From Pontibacter amylolyticus (GTDB lineage: Bacteria > Bacteroidota > Bacteroidia > Cytophagales > Hymenobacteraceae), in the NCBI RefSeq assembly GCF_014638845.1, contig NZ_BMFP01000001.1, positions 717,566 through 781,565 of the forward strand: a stretch of DNA of 64,000 bases, read 5' to 3'. The stretch's first letter is position 1, and the number at the start of each line of letters is the position of its first letter. The position numbers and the translations under genes were made by a program. Of the stretch, positions 8,681 through 19,374 are shown one piece after another. The notes under the pieces are model-generated. The model ran no database searches and was not told where the DNA came from. It saw only the letters and a program-made list of their open reading frames with translations.

Positions 8681-11600
8681 ATGTCAAATAAATCTACTAA
8701 GAGACTAGGGTCCTTTGGTTTGGCAGTAGCCCTGTGCTGCTTTCAGGTGCCGGGGACCGCTCAGGGATACCCGGGCCCGGGTCCGAACCTTGCAGTAAAC
8801 CACACCTCCGGACAAGCCCTGACGGCCAAGTCGCTCAAGGATCTGCTCAATGATCTCAAAAACTCACACGGTATACAGTTCTCTTACCAGGCTAGCCTGG
8901 CCGATGATGTGCAACTGATTGTGCCGGAGCCGAAAGGCGGTGTGCAGAACGTGGACGAGTACCTGAGCACCACACTGGCCAGCAATAACCTCGCCTATAA
9001 AAAAGTGCGGGGCGTCTACATTATCTTGAAGGCACGCCCTGCCGCAGCCAGCACCACAACTGTGGTAGCCAAGCCCCGCGCAACTGTACAGCAGGATGTA
9101 ACCGTTAGCGGCCGCGTGCTGGACGAAAACGGCGAAGCACTGCCGGGTGTAACGGTGGTACTCAAAGGCACTACCCGCGGTACTTCCACCAATGCCAATG
9201 GCGAGTTTAAACTGCCTGTACCCGCCTCTGGCGGCACACTAGTGTTATCTTTCATTGGCTATACCACGCAGGAAGTGGCCATCAACAACCAGGCTACTGT
9301 GAATGTGACAATGCGCCCCGACGCGCAGGCGTTACAGGAAGTAGTGGTAGTAGGCTATGGTACACAGCGCAAATCTGATATTTCGGGCGCCGTAACTGCC
9401 ATCTCTTCCGAAGACTTCGTGCAGGGGCAGATCACCACACCAGAGCAGTTGATTCAGGGAAAGGTAGCTGGTGTTCAGATCACACCAAACGGTGGTGCGC
9501 CTGGTTCCGGTAGCCGTATCCGTATCCGTGGAGGTGGCTCCCTTAATGCCAGCAACGATCCGCTTATTGTAATCGACGGTGTACCGCTCGATAACTCAGG
9601 CGTGTCAGGTGCGGCTAACCCGCTCAACTTCCTCAACCCGAATGACATCGAGACTTTCAACATTCTGAAAGACGCTTCTGCCACGGCCATCTACGGATCG
9701 CGCGCTTCCAATGGTGTGATCATCATCACGACCAAAAAAGGCACAGCCGGGCAGAAGCTCGCGGTCACTTTTACGACACAGCACTCCCTCTCCGATGTAG
9801 GCAAAACTGTTGATGTGCTAGGAGCTGACGATTTCCGCAGAGTAGTGAATGAGCAGGGTACGCCTTCTCAGATCGCGCTGCTTGGCAATGCCAACACCAA
9901 CTGGCAGGACCAAATCTTTCAGACAGCCTATACCACAGACAACAACCTGAGCATAGGCGGCTCGGTGGGTATGCTGCCCTACCGTGTGTCGCTGGGCTAC
10001 CTGAATCAGGATGGTATATTGCGCACAGGTAATTTTGAACGTGGCTCGATCGGCGTCAACCTGAACCCGAGTTTCCTCGACAATCACCTGACTGTAAACC
10101 TAAACTACAAAGGGGCCATCACTGACAGCAAGTTTGCAGACGTAGGCGCCATTGGAGCGGCTGTTGCCATGGACCCGACACAGCCTGTTATGTCTGGCAG
10201 TGATGCGTTTGGCGGTTACTTCCAGTGGCTGGATGCCAACGGACGCTATAATCCGCTGGCTACCCGCAACCCGGTGAGTATGCTGGAGCAGCGCGACGAC
10301 CGCGGCGAAGTGGAACGCCACATCGGTAATGTGCAGTTTGACTACAAACTTCATTTCCTGCCCGACCTGCGCGCCAACCTCAACCTGGGATTTGACCGCT
10401 CCAACAGCAACGGCACTACTTTCTACCCTGCCGCCTTCGCGCCCGAGGCGCCAAATAATGGCAGAAGAACCCGGTTTGAGCAAGAGAAGAAAAACAGCCT
10501 GGTCGACTTCTACCTGAACTATGTGAAAGACCTGACCGGCATTAACAGCCGCGTTGACGCGACAGCCGGTTACTCTTTCCAGGAGTTTGAGAACGAGAGC
10601 CCGCAGTTTATCCCAACTAACGAAGAGGGCACACCGCTTAGCGACCTGGAGCCAGGACTTCCTACAAACGACTTCTACCGCCTGCGTTCCTACTTTGGCC
10701 GACTGAACTACGTGCTCCTCGACCGCTATATCCTGACAGCCACTGTGCGCCGTGACGGTACCTCACGCTTTAGTGATGACGTTCGTTGGGGCACATTCCC
10801 GGCCTTGGCGCTGGCCTGGAGAATCAACGAAGAGGCATTCCTGAGAAACTCTCCAACTGTTTCTGAGTTGAAGCTCCGTTTGGGCGTGGGTGTTACAGGT
10901 CAGCAGGACATCGGCCCTTTCTTCCCGTACCTGGCACGCTATACCATCAGCGACAACACAGCGCAATACCAGTTAGGCAACCAGTTCTACAACCTGCTCC
11001 GTCCGGAAGGCTATGATGCTGGCATTAAGTGGGAGGAAACTACCACTTACAATGCAGGTATAGACTTTGGCTTTGCTAACAACAAAGTGAACGGTAGCCT
11101 TGACTACTTCTTTAAAGACACCCGTGACCTGCTGGCACTTGTATCGGTTCCTGCCGGTACCAACCTGGTGAATGAGTTGATCACAAACGTTGGTAACCTG
11201 GAAACAAGAGGTCTGGAAGCAGCCCTGAACTACGTGGCCATCAGCAACGAAAAGCTGACCTGGAGCATCGGCGTTAACGGCACGTACCAGAAGCGTGAGA
11301 TCACGAATCTGAGCAAGGTAGAAGATCCAAACTTTGAAGGCTACCCGGTTGGCACCATTGCCGGTGGCGTAGGTAACAACATCCAGATCAGAACGGTTGG
11401 CTACGCGCCGGATGTGTTCTATGTATACAAGCAGGTGTATGACGAGCAGGGCAAACCGATCGAAGGTCTGTATGCCGACCTGAACGAGGACGGTGTGATC
11501 AGTGAAGCTGACCGCTACCGCTACAAGAAACCCGAGCCGGATTTCTTCATGGGCTTCAACTCCAACCTGACCTACGGCAACTTCGATTTTGGCTTTGTGA

Positions 11601-11974
11601 TGCGTGGCAGCGTGGGCAACTACATGTATAACAACATATACTCTAACAACGGGGCCTACCGCTCCTTCATGTTCCCGGGCTACCTCACCAACGTGTCGCC
11701 AAACGTGCTGGAGACCAACTTCATGAACTACCAGCTGTTCTCTGACTACTACATGGAGAATGCTTCGTTCCTGCGCATGGAGAACATCAACTTTGGCTAC
11801 AATGTGGGCGGCATCTTCAACGAGAAAGCGAACCTGCGCCTGAATGCCAACATCCAGAACCTGTTTGTTATCACCAAATACAACGGTCTTGATCCTGAGA
11901 TTGCCAGCGGTATAGACAATAATTTTTACCCAAGGCCACGAGTCTACACCTTAGGTCTGACAGTTAATCTTTAA
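8681..11974 (+). CDS. SusC/RagA-family TonB-linked outer-membrane transporter with STN domain
   Basis: A 1097-residue outer-membrane transporter for oligosaccharides. In order: signal peptide, STN signalling domain (about 45-118: LKDLLNDLKNSHGIQFSYQ), CarboxypepD_reg-like domain (about 141-212: VSGRVLDENGEALPGVTVVL), plug with the SusC signature (GYGTQRKSDISGAVTAI, IDGVPLDNSG) and a long beta-barrel ending in an aromatic/hydrophobic strand (YTLGLTVNL). The STN domain marks it as a signal-transducing member acting on the FecR/ECF pair upstream. SusD follows after 11 bp. Given the GH13 and GH31 neighbours the cargo is probably malto-oligosaccharides. Confidence 0.95.
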   Translation: MSNKSTKRLGSFGLAVALCCFQVPGTAQGYPGPGPNLAVNHTSGQALTAKSLKDLLNDLKNSHGIQFSYQASLADDVQLIVPEPKGGVQNVDEYLSTTLASNNLAYKKVRGVYIILKARPAAASTTTVVAKPRATVQQDVTVSGRVLDENGEALPGVTVVLKGTTRGTSTNANGEFKLPVPASGGTLVLSFIGYTTQEVAINNQATVNVTMRPDAQALQEVVVVGYGTQRKSDISGAVTAISSEDFVQGQITTPEQLIQGKVAGVQITPNGGAPGSGSRIRIRGGGSLNASNDPLIVIDGVPLDNSGVSGAANPLNFLNPNDIETFNILKDASATAIYGSRASNGVIIITTKKGTAGQKLAVTFTTQHSLSDVGKTVDVLGADDFRRVVNEQGTPSQIALLGNANTNWQDQIFQTAYTTDNNLSIGGSVGMLPYRVSLGYLNQDGILRTGNFERGSIGVNLNPSFLDNHLTVNLNYKGAITDSKFADVGAIGAAVAMDPTQPVMSGSDAFGGYFQWLDANGRYNPLATRNPVSMLEQRDDRGEVERHIGNVQFDYKLHFLPDLRANLNLGFDRSNSNGTTFYPAAFAPEAPNNGRRTRFEQEKKNSLVDFYLNYVKDLTGINSRVDATAGYSFQEFENESPQFIPTNEEGTPLSDLEPGLPTNDFYRLRSYFGRLNYVLLDRYILTATVRRDGTSRFSDDVRWGTFPALALAWRINEEAFLRNSPTVSELKLRLGVGVTGQQDIGPFFPYLARYTISDNTAQYQLGNQFYNLLRPEGYDAGIKWEETTTYNAGIDFGFANNKVNGSLDYFFKDTRDLLALVSVPAGTNLVNELITNVGNLETRGLEAALNYVAISNEKLTWSIGVNGTYQKREITNLSKVEDPNFEGYPVGTIAGGVGNNIQIRTVGYAPDVFYVYKQVYDEQGKPIEGLYADLNEDGVISEADRYRYKKPEPDFFMGFNSNLTYGNFDFGFVMRGSVGNYMYNNIYSNNGAYRSFMFPGYLTNVSPNVLETNFMNYQLFSDYYMENASFLRMENINFGYNVGGIFNEKANLRLNANIQNLFVITKYNGLDPEIASGIDNNFYPRPRVYTLGLTVNL

Positions 11975-11985
11975 TTCGTCCCATT

Positions 11986-13611
11986 ATGAGAACTCTGAAT
12001 TTCAGAAATATAAGAAACATAGCACTGGCAGGCGTTATTTCCCTGTCGGCTGCCTCTTGCGACCACGATCTGGACATAGAGCCGAAGTACGATGTGGTGT
12101 CAGCCAACGTGTACCGCGACTTTGCCAACTACAAGCCCATCCTGGCAAAAATGTACGCCGGCTATGCCGTGACAGGCCAGCAGGGCCCGACCGGCCGTCC
12201 CGACATCAGCGGTATCGACGAGGGTTTTTCGAACTACCTGCGCCAATACTGGCAGGCACAAGAACTGTCGACCGACGAGGCGATCATTGCCTGGAACGAC
12301 GGCAACCTGCGCGACCTGCATGACATGGACTGGACCCCGGCCAACGAATTTTTGCGTGCGCTTTACAACCGTATCTTCTACCAGGTATCACTCACCAACG
12401 AGTTCATCCGCGAAACGCAGGACGGCCTGCTGAGCGAGCGTGGCATCTCAGGCGCTAACCTGGAAGAAGCCAGGCGTTTCCGTGCCGAGGCCCGCTTCCT
12501 GCGCGCCCTGAGCTACTGGCACGCACTTGACCTGTACGGCAACGTGCCTTTTGTGACGGAAGAAGACCGCGTAGGCTCTTTCCTGCCGGAGCAGACCACA
12601 CGCGCCGATCTTTTCAGTTATGTGGAGAGCGAACTGCTCGCCATCGAAAATGAGTTGGGAGAGCCGGGCTTTGAGTACGGAAGAGCTGACAAGGCCGCAG
12701 CCTGGACGCTGCTCGCCAAGCTATACCTGAATGCGGAGGTATACACCGGCCAGGGCAAATTTGCCGAAGCTGCAACCTACTCTAAAAAGGTGATTGACGC
12801 AGGACGCTACCAGTTGGAGGCAGAGTACGGCCACCTGTTTCTGGCGGATAACCATACCTCCAGCGAGATCATTTTCCCGATCACCTTTGATGGGATGCGT
12901 ACCACTACATGGGGCGGTATGACCTACCTGGTGCACGCTCCGGTGGGAGGTAACATGAACGCAGCCTCATTTGGCATCAACGGCGGCTGGGGAGGTTTGC
13001 GCACCACCAAAAGCATTGTAGAGCTTTTCCCGAGCACCAACGCAACCCCGGATGAGCGCGCTATGTTCCATACCGACGGACAGAGCCTTGAGATTAGCGA
13101 CATCTTCACATTTACGGAGGGCTACCCGATCACGAAATACAAGAACGTGAACAGAGCAGGCATAGCAGGCTCTGATCCGAGCGGTAACCACCCGGACACA
13201 GACTTTCCGATGTTCCGACTGGCTGACGTGTACCTGATGTATGCGGAAGCGGTGCTACGTGGTGGAGGCGGTTCTGCTGCCGATGCGCTGGGCTACGTGA
13301 ATCAATTGCGCCGTCGTGCCTACACCGATGCTGCTGGCAATGTTAGAGGCAATGGAGGCACGATCAGCCAGGGTCAGCTTACGCTGGATTTCATCATCAA
13401 CGAGCGCGCCCGCGAGCTGAAATGGGAAGGCCACCGCAGAACAGACCTGATCCGCTTCAACAGGTTCACATCAGCTACTTATGTGTGGCCGTGGAAAGGT
13501 GGTGTTCCGGAGGGTAAAGGTGTAGAGGAATTCCGCAGCCTGTACCCGATCCCAAGCACAGACCTGACTGCTAACCCGAACTTGACGCAGAATCCGGGCT
13601 ATACGCGATAA
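11986..13611 (+). CDS. SusD/RagB-family glycan-binding lipoprotein
   Basis: A 541-residue surface lipoprotein (signal ending SLSAASC, Cys25) that closes over SusC as a lid and captures oligosaccharide. TPR-like helices dominate the first half (RFRAEARFLRALSYWHALDLYGNVPFV is the typical SusD stretch). The C-terminal part has the family ending (FIINERARELKWEGHRRTDLIRF, then PIPSTDLTANPNLTQNPGY). It lies 11 bp after susC, as is usual for the pair. Loss of either partner normally abolishes uptake. Confidence 0.95.
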   Translation: MRTLNFRNIRNIALAGVISLSAASCDHDLDIEPKYDVVSANVYRDFANYKPILAKMYAGYAVTGQQGPTGRPDISGIDEGFSNYLRQYWQAQELSTDEAIIAWNDGNLRDLHDMDWTPANEFLRALYNRIFYQVSLTNEFIRETQDGLLSERGISGANLEEARRFRAEARFLRALSYWHALDLYGNVPFVTEEDRVGSFLPEQTTRADLFSYVESELLAIENELGEPGFEYGRADKAAAWTLLAKLYLNAEVYTGQGKFAEAATYSKKVIDAGRYQLEAEYGHLFLADNHTSSEIIFPITFDGMRTTTWGGMTYLVHAPVGGNMNAASFGINGGWGGLRTTKSIVELFPSTNATPDERAMFHTDGQSLEISDIFTFTEGYPITKYKNVNRAGIAGSDPSGNHPDTDFPMFRLADVYLMYAEAVLRGGGGSAADALGYVNQLRRRAYTDAAGNVRGNGGTISQGQLTLDFIINERARELKWEGHRRTDLIRFNRFTSATYVWPWKGGVPEGKGVEEFRSLYPIPSTDLTANPNLTQNPGYTR

Positions 13612-13686
13612 TCTGAAAAAACCGGAAACTGGCTGCACTAGCAGTAGGCTTCCGGTTAGATAAATCACTTTTTGAAATCATCAATT

Positions 13687-14727
13687 ATGAAAAGCACGAT
13701 AAATAAGTTATTCACTTTGTGCCTGATGTCGCTGGTGCTGTTCTCCTGTGAGAAAGACGAAGAACGTCTGGTACTGCGCCCGGGTGCTGTCCCTACCCTT
13801 GCTGCCACAGCCAACAGTGTGGAGTTGACAGCTGAAAATAAAGGCGAGGACGCGATCACCCTTAATTGGACGGCTGCTGACTATGGCATCCCGGCAGCTG
13901 TTACCTATACCTTGCAGTTTATTGCCGAGGGCGGTGATTTTGAGTCAGCCAGAGAAGTAGAAGCCACACCGGGTATGCTGAGCGAAACCCTTACCGTAGC
14001 AGAGCTGAACACGCTGGCCGTACAGCTGGGTCTGGCTCCGAACAACGAAGGAACAGTGCAGGTACGTGTGCAGTCCTCTGTGGCTGAAAGCATCTCGCCG
14101 ACGCACTCTAACGTGGTGTCATTTAAAGTGACGCCATTCCTCGACATCATCGAGTACGTGTCGCTTTGGGTACCTGGCAGCCACCAGGGCTGGGATCCGG
14201 GCAAAGCCCCCAAAGTGTCATCTGTTAAAGACGACGGTGTGTACGAAGGCTATGTGAACTTCCCTGATAACAAGACGAATTTCAAGTTAAACCCCGCACC
14301 TAATTGGGATAACGACTTTGGAGGAACAAGCAGCGGCAACAAAGGTACACTGGTCGCAAAAGGCTCTGACCTACAGGTAGACGGCGCAGGCTACTACCTG
14401 CTCAAAGCCAACACCAACCAGTTGACCTGGGAGGCTATTAAAACGTCTTGGGGTGTAATAGGTGATGCCACCGGCAGTTGGGATAACGACCAGGACATGA
14501 CTTACGATGCGACTGCTCAGGTATGGAAGGCCACGCTCCAATTGTCTGTTGGAGAAATCAAGTTCAGAGCCAATGACAAATGGGATATCAATTTCGGTGA
14601 CGACAATGCCGATGCCAGCCTGGAGTATGGCGCAGCCAACATCAAGGTAGCAGAGGCGGGTCGGTACGAAGTGGTGTTGAATCTGGCAAATCCGGGTAAC
14701 TATACCTACACGCTGACCAAGCTCTAA
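13687..14727 (+). CDS. SusE/SusF-type starch-binding lipoprotein
   Basis: A 346-residue lipoprotein (signal MKSTINKLFTLCLMSLVLFSC, Cys21). The ATG at 13687 is preferred to a TTG at 13672. An N-terminal SusE Ig-like domain (about 30-155: VELTAENKGEDAITLNWTAA) is followed by two repeats of the SusF/SusE starch-binding module (about 160-250 with VPGSHQGWDPG; about 258-346 with VIGDATGSWDNDQDM). Such proteins bind starch at the cell surface without cutting it. The protein is shorter than B. thetaiotaomicron SusF, having two rather than three binding modules. A terminator-like hairpin follows. Confidence 0.9.
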   Translation: MKSTINKLFTLCLMSLVLFSCEKDEERLVLRPGAVPTLAATANSVELTAENKGEDAITLNWTAADYGIPAAVTYTLQFIAEGGDFESAREVEATPGMLSETLTVAELNTLAVQLGLAPNNEGTVQVRVQSSVAESISPTHSNVVSFKVTPFLDIIEYVSLWVPGSHQGWDPGKAPKVSSVKDDGVYEGYVNFPDNKTNFKLNPAPNWDNDFGGTSSGNKGTLVAKGSDLQVDGAGYYLLKANTNQLTWEAIKTSWGVIGDATGSWDNDQDMTYDATAQVWKATLQLSVGEIKFRANDKWDINFGDDNADASLEYGAANIKVAEAGRYEVVLNLANPGNYTYTLTKL

Positions 14728-14792
14728 GATGCTACGCTCGCACACAGACTTTACGGAAGTATCCTGCTGCGAACGGCACCCTTAAACTTAGC

Positions 14793-14830
14793 AAACCCGG
14801 CAGGCTACAGCGTCTGGCCGGGTTTGCTAT
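14793..14830 (+). terminator. Terminator-like hairpin after susE
   Basis: AAACCCGGC (14793-14801) and GCCGGGTTT (14817-14825) form a perfect 9-bp stem. The following T-tract is weak (GCTATATAAAG), so read-through to the GH31 gene is plausible. Confidence 0.5.
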
Positions 14831-14872
14831 ATAAAGTCCTTTTGTTTTCAATCTTTCGAAAAAATCCCGCCT

Positions 14873-17341
14873 ATGAAGATTTTCTACATGCCGCTTACTG
14901 CCCTCCTGCTGGCTATGTTGCTATACCTGCCGAGCCATGCGCAGAACAGCCCCATCAAGGAAGTCGGCTCCGTCAATAAGGTCAACATCTCGGGCCAGAA
15001 AGTGAGCCTGACCACCGACCGGAACACCCATATAGAGGTGAGCGTCTATACCCCAACCGTGGTGCGCGTGCGCATGGACAAGCAACCGCTTGGCAAGGAT
15101 TTCTCCTATGCCGTGGTCACACAGCCGCAGCAAACCAAACTGAACATTACCCAGAACGACAAAGAGGTCACTATCCAGACGGACTCGCTTCAGGCCCGCA
15201 TCGCCAAAAACCCGTTCTCAGTCGCTTTCTATACCCGCGACGGCAAAGTGATCAACCAGGATGAAGAAGGACTGACCACATCCTGGATAGGCGAAGAAGT
15301 GACCACTTACAAAAAGATGCAAAAGGGCGAGCGCTTCATCGGCCTCGGCGAGAAAACAGGCGGGCTTGACCGTCGCGGCAGCGGCTATACCAACTGGAAC
15401 ACCGATGCTTATGCCTACACGACCAACCAGGATCCGCTTTATACCACCTTTCCTTTTTACATTGGTATACACAACGGCCTCAACTACGGCATCTTTTTCG
15501 ACAACAGCTACCAGAGCGATTTCAACTTCGGGGCCAGCAACAACCGCTTCTCTTCTTTCGGGGCGCAGGGTGGCGAAATGGACTATTACTTCTTCTACCA
15601 TACCAAACTGGCCGACATCATCGGGAGCTATACCGGGTTGACTGGCCGCATGGAGCTGCCCCCGCTCTGGAGTCTGGGCTATCAGCAGAACCGCTACTCC
15701 TACTACCCCGAAACAGAGGTATTCCGTATCGCCCAGACCCTACGCGAGAAGCGTATACCTGCCGACGGCATCACGCTCGACATCCACTACATGGATGCCT
15801 ACAAACTCTTCACCTGGGACAAAACGCGCTTCCCCGACCCGGCCGGCATGAACAAGAAATTGAAGGACATGGGCTTCCGGACCACTGTGATCGTGGACCC
15901 GGGCATTAAGATCGAAGAAGGCTACGGCGCCTATGAGCGTGGCATCAAAGACGATGTTTTTCTGAAGTACCCTGACGGGAAATACTACGCCGGTGAGGTA
16001 TGGCCGGGCTGGACGCACTTCCCGGATTTTACAAGCGCAAAAGGCCGGGAATGGTGGAAAAAGGAGATTAAATTCTTTGCTGACACGAATGTGGACGGCT
16101 TCTGGAATGACATGAACGAGATTGCCACCTGGGGCCAGAAAATGCCGAACAATGTGCTCTTCGACTACGATGGCCACCTCACGACGCACAAGGAAGGTCG
16201 CAACGTGTACGGTCTGCAAATGGCGCGCGCCAGCTACGAAGGAGCCCGTCAGCACATGCCCAACAAGCGCCCGTTCATCCTCTCCCGCGCCGGCTACTCC
16301 GGTTCGCAGCGCTACTCGGCCATCTGGACCGGCGACAACCGCGCCGAAGACAGTCACATGCTCCTGGGTATACGTTTGCTCAACAGCCTTGGCGTAACTG
16401 GTGTAAGTTTCTCGGCCATGGACATTGGCGGCTTCACGGGCAACGCGCCGGTTGGCCTGTTTGCCCGCTGGATTCAGTTGGGTGCCTTCACCCCTTACTT
16501 CCGCAACCACACCGGGGTGAACACCCGCTCTGCCGAGCCCTGGGCCTTTGGCGAAGAGGTAACCGAGATCGCCCGCAACTTTATAAGCCTGCGCTACCGC
16601 CTGATGCCCTACATCTACTCCAACATGTACGAAGCCACCCAGACTGGACAGCCGCTGATGCGCACGCTGGCCATCGACTATACCCACGACGACAAGGTAT
16701 ACAACGGTGAGTTCGAGTCGCAGTACCAGTTCGGAAAGGCCTTCCTGATCATGCCGTTTGAGAGCACCAAAAACTACGGCAAGGTATACTTCCCGCGCGG
16801 CAGGTGGTACGACCTCTGGACCGGCGAAGTGAAGGAGGGCAACCGAGAGGAGATGATAGCCGTGCAATACAACAAGCTGCCGATCTATGTGAAAGAAAGC
16901 AGCATCATCCCGATGCAGTCGCTGGTGCAGCACACCGGTGAAAAGCCGACGGATACGCTGACCGTACACGTATACCGGGGCGATGTGGCCAACAGCTTTG
17001 TGTACTACGAAGACGACGGAGAGAGCTACGACTACGAGAAAGGTGCTTTTTACAAGCGCACGATTACCTACGACCCGCGTCGCAAAACCATTACGTTCGG
17101 TGATGTGGAAGGCAATTTCAAAACAAAGTTCAACCACGTGAAGTTGATGCTGCACGGTTTCGACGCGAAGACCCGGTTCCAATTCAACGGAAAGCGCACT
17201 AACGTGCAGGAGGACTTTGCCTCGTTCATTGATCCGGTGTCACGCTTTGATCCGCAAGGCACTGCTAATCCGGGAATTGGGTATAGCGTGCGTAGCCTGG
17301 TGGTACGAAATGAGAATGGAAAGTTTACGGTGGGGTATTAA
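14873..17341 (+). CDS. GH31 alpha-glucosidase (SusB-like role)
   Basis: An 822-residue exported enzyme with a Sec signal (ending YLPSHAQ). It has the GH31 N-terminal beta-sandwich, a barrel from about 240 to 600 and a C-terminal DUF5110-type domain. The nucleophile is Asp413 in DGFWNDMNE and the acid/base is Asp488 in WTGDNRAEDSHM, both in the expected motifs. It should release glucose from the non-reducing ends of malto-oligosaccharides in the periplasm. It follows susE in the same direction. The stop codon is abutted directly by repeat copy S1. Confidence 0.93.
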   Translation: MKIFYMPLTALLLAMLLYLPSHAQNSPIKEVGSVNKVNISGQKVSLTTDRNTHIEVSVYTPTVVRVRMDKQPLGKDFSYAVVTQPQQTKLNITQNDKEVTIQTDSLQARIAKNPFSVAFYTRDGKVINQDEEGLTTSWIGEEVTTYKKMQKGERFIGLGEKTGGLDRRGSGYTNWNTDAYAYTTNQDPLYTTFPFYIGIHNGLNYGIFFDNSYQSDFNFGASNNRFSSFGAQGGEMDYYFFYHTKLADIIGSYTGLTGRMELPPLWSLGYQQNRYSYYPETEVFRIAQTLREKRIPADGITLDIHYMDAYKLFTWDKTRFPDPAGMNKKLKDMGFRTTVIVDPGIKIEEGYGAYERGIKDDVFLKYPDGKYYAGEVWPGWTHFPDFTSAKGREWWKKEIKFFADTNVDGFWNDMNEIATWGQKMPNNVLFDYDGHLTTHKEGRNVYGLQMARASYEGARQHMPNKRPFILSRAGYSGSQRYSAIWTGDNRAEDSHMLLGIRLLNSLGVTGVSFSAMDIGGFTGNAPVGLFARWIQLGAFTPYFRNHTGVNTRSAEPWAFGEEVTEIARNFISLRYRLMPYIYSNMYEATQTGQPLMRTLAIDYTHDDKVYNGEFESQYQFGKAFLIMPFESTKNYGKVYFPRGRWYDLWTGEVKEGNREEMIAVQYNKLPIYVKESSIIPMQSLVQHTGEKPTDTLTVHVYRGDVANSFVYYEDDGESYDYEKGAFYKRTITYDPRRKTITFGDVEGNFKTKFNHVKLMLHGFDAKTRFQFNGKRTNVQEDFASFIDPVSRFDPQGTANPGIGYSVRSLVVRNENGKFTVGY

Positions 17342-17768
17342 GTCTGAATCGGGATTTACAGGATTAAAGAGGGCCCCTACCCCCACGGATTAACAGGATT
17401 CCAGTGCACGATTGTCATCCCCCTGCCCCCTTCAAAGGGGGACATCCTGCACGTTAATTCCCCTCTGGGGATAGGGATCCTCAATAAAGTGAGGGGCAGG
17501 GGTGGGTAATAGCTACTGAAAGCCTCTCTGTAACCAAGATCCTTTCTGGCTGACAGATGGAAAAGTATTAGCTTAAAGTCCCCCTTTGAAGGGGGCAGGG
17601 GGATGACAACCGTGCACAGGGAGTTAACTCATACTCCCCGGACGCGAGCGAGAGCATACAAAACACAGATAGACGAAGACAATACTACAAAGCCATAACG
17701 AAACTAATCATTCCTAAACCCCCTCCCCTGTTCTTAGGGGAGGGCTGGGGTGGGGTAAACGAACAACC
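17342..17768. repeat. Repeat island 1 (S1, inverted 40-bp ends, T1)
   Basis: There is no gene here. S1 starts at the first base after the GH31 stop and runs to about 17409, containing GATTTACAGGATT and GGGCCCCTACCCCCAC. Two 40-bp blocks, 17404-17443 and 17578-17617, are inverted copies with 39 of 40 matches, each carrying GTGCAC at its outer end and CCCCCTT/AAGGGGG at its inner end. Between them lie a CCCCTCTGGGG-type element and unit T1 (CCAAGATCCTTTCTGG). A G/C-rich palindromic run (CCCCTCCCCTGTTCTTAGGG) at about 17719-17738 precedes the next gene. Confidence 0.75.
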
Positions 17769-19355
<1,587 letters not shown>

Positions 19356-19374
19356 ACCAAACCAAAAAGAGTTT

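Noticed and set aside
15740..17182. 480-codon open frame opposite the GH31 gene
   Set aside because: Antisense shadow of a clear GH31 enzyme; His/Val/Ala-rich product without motifs.
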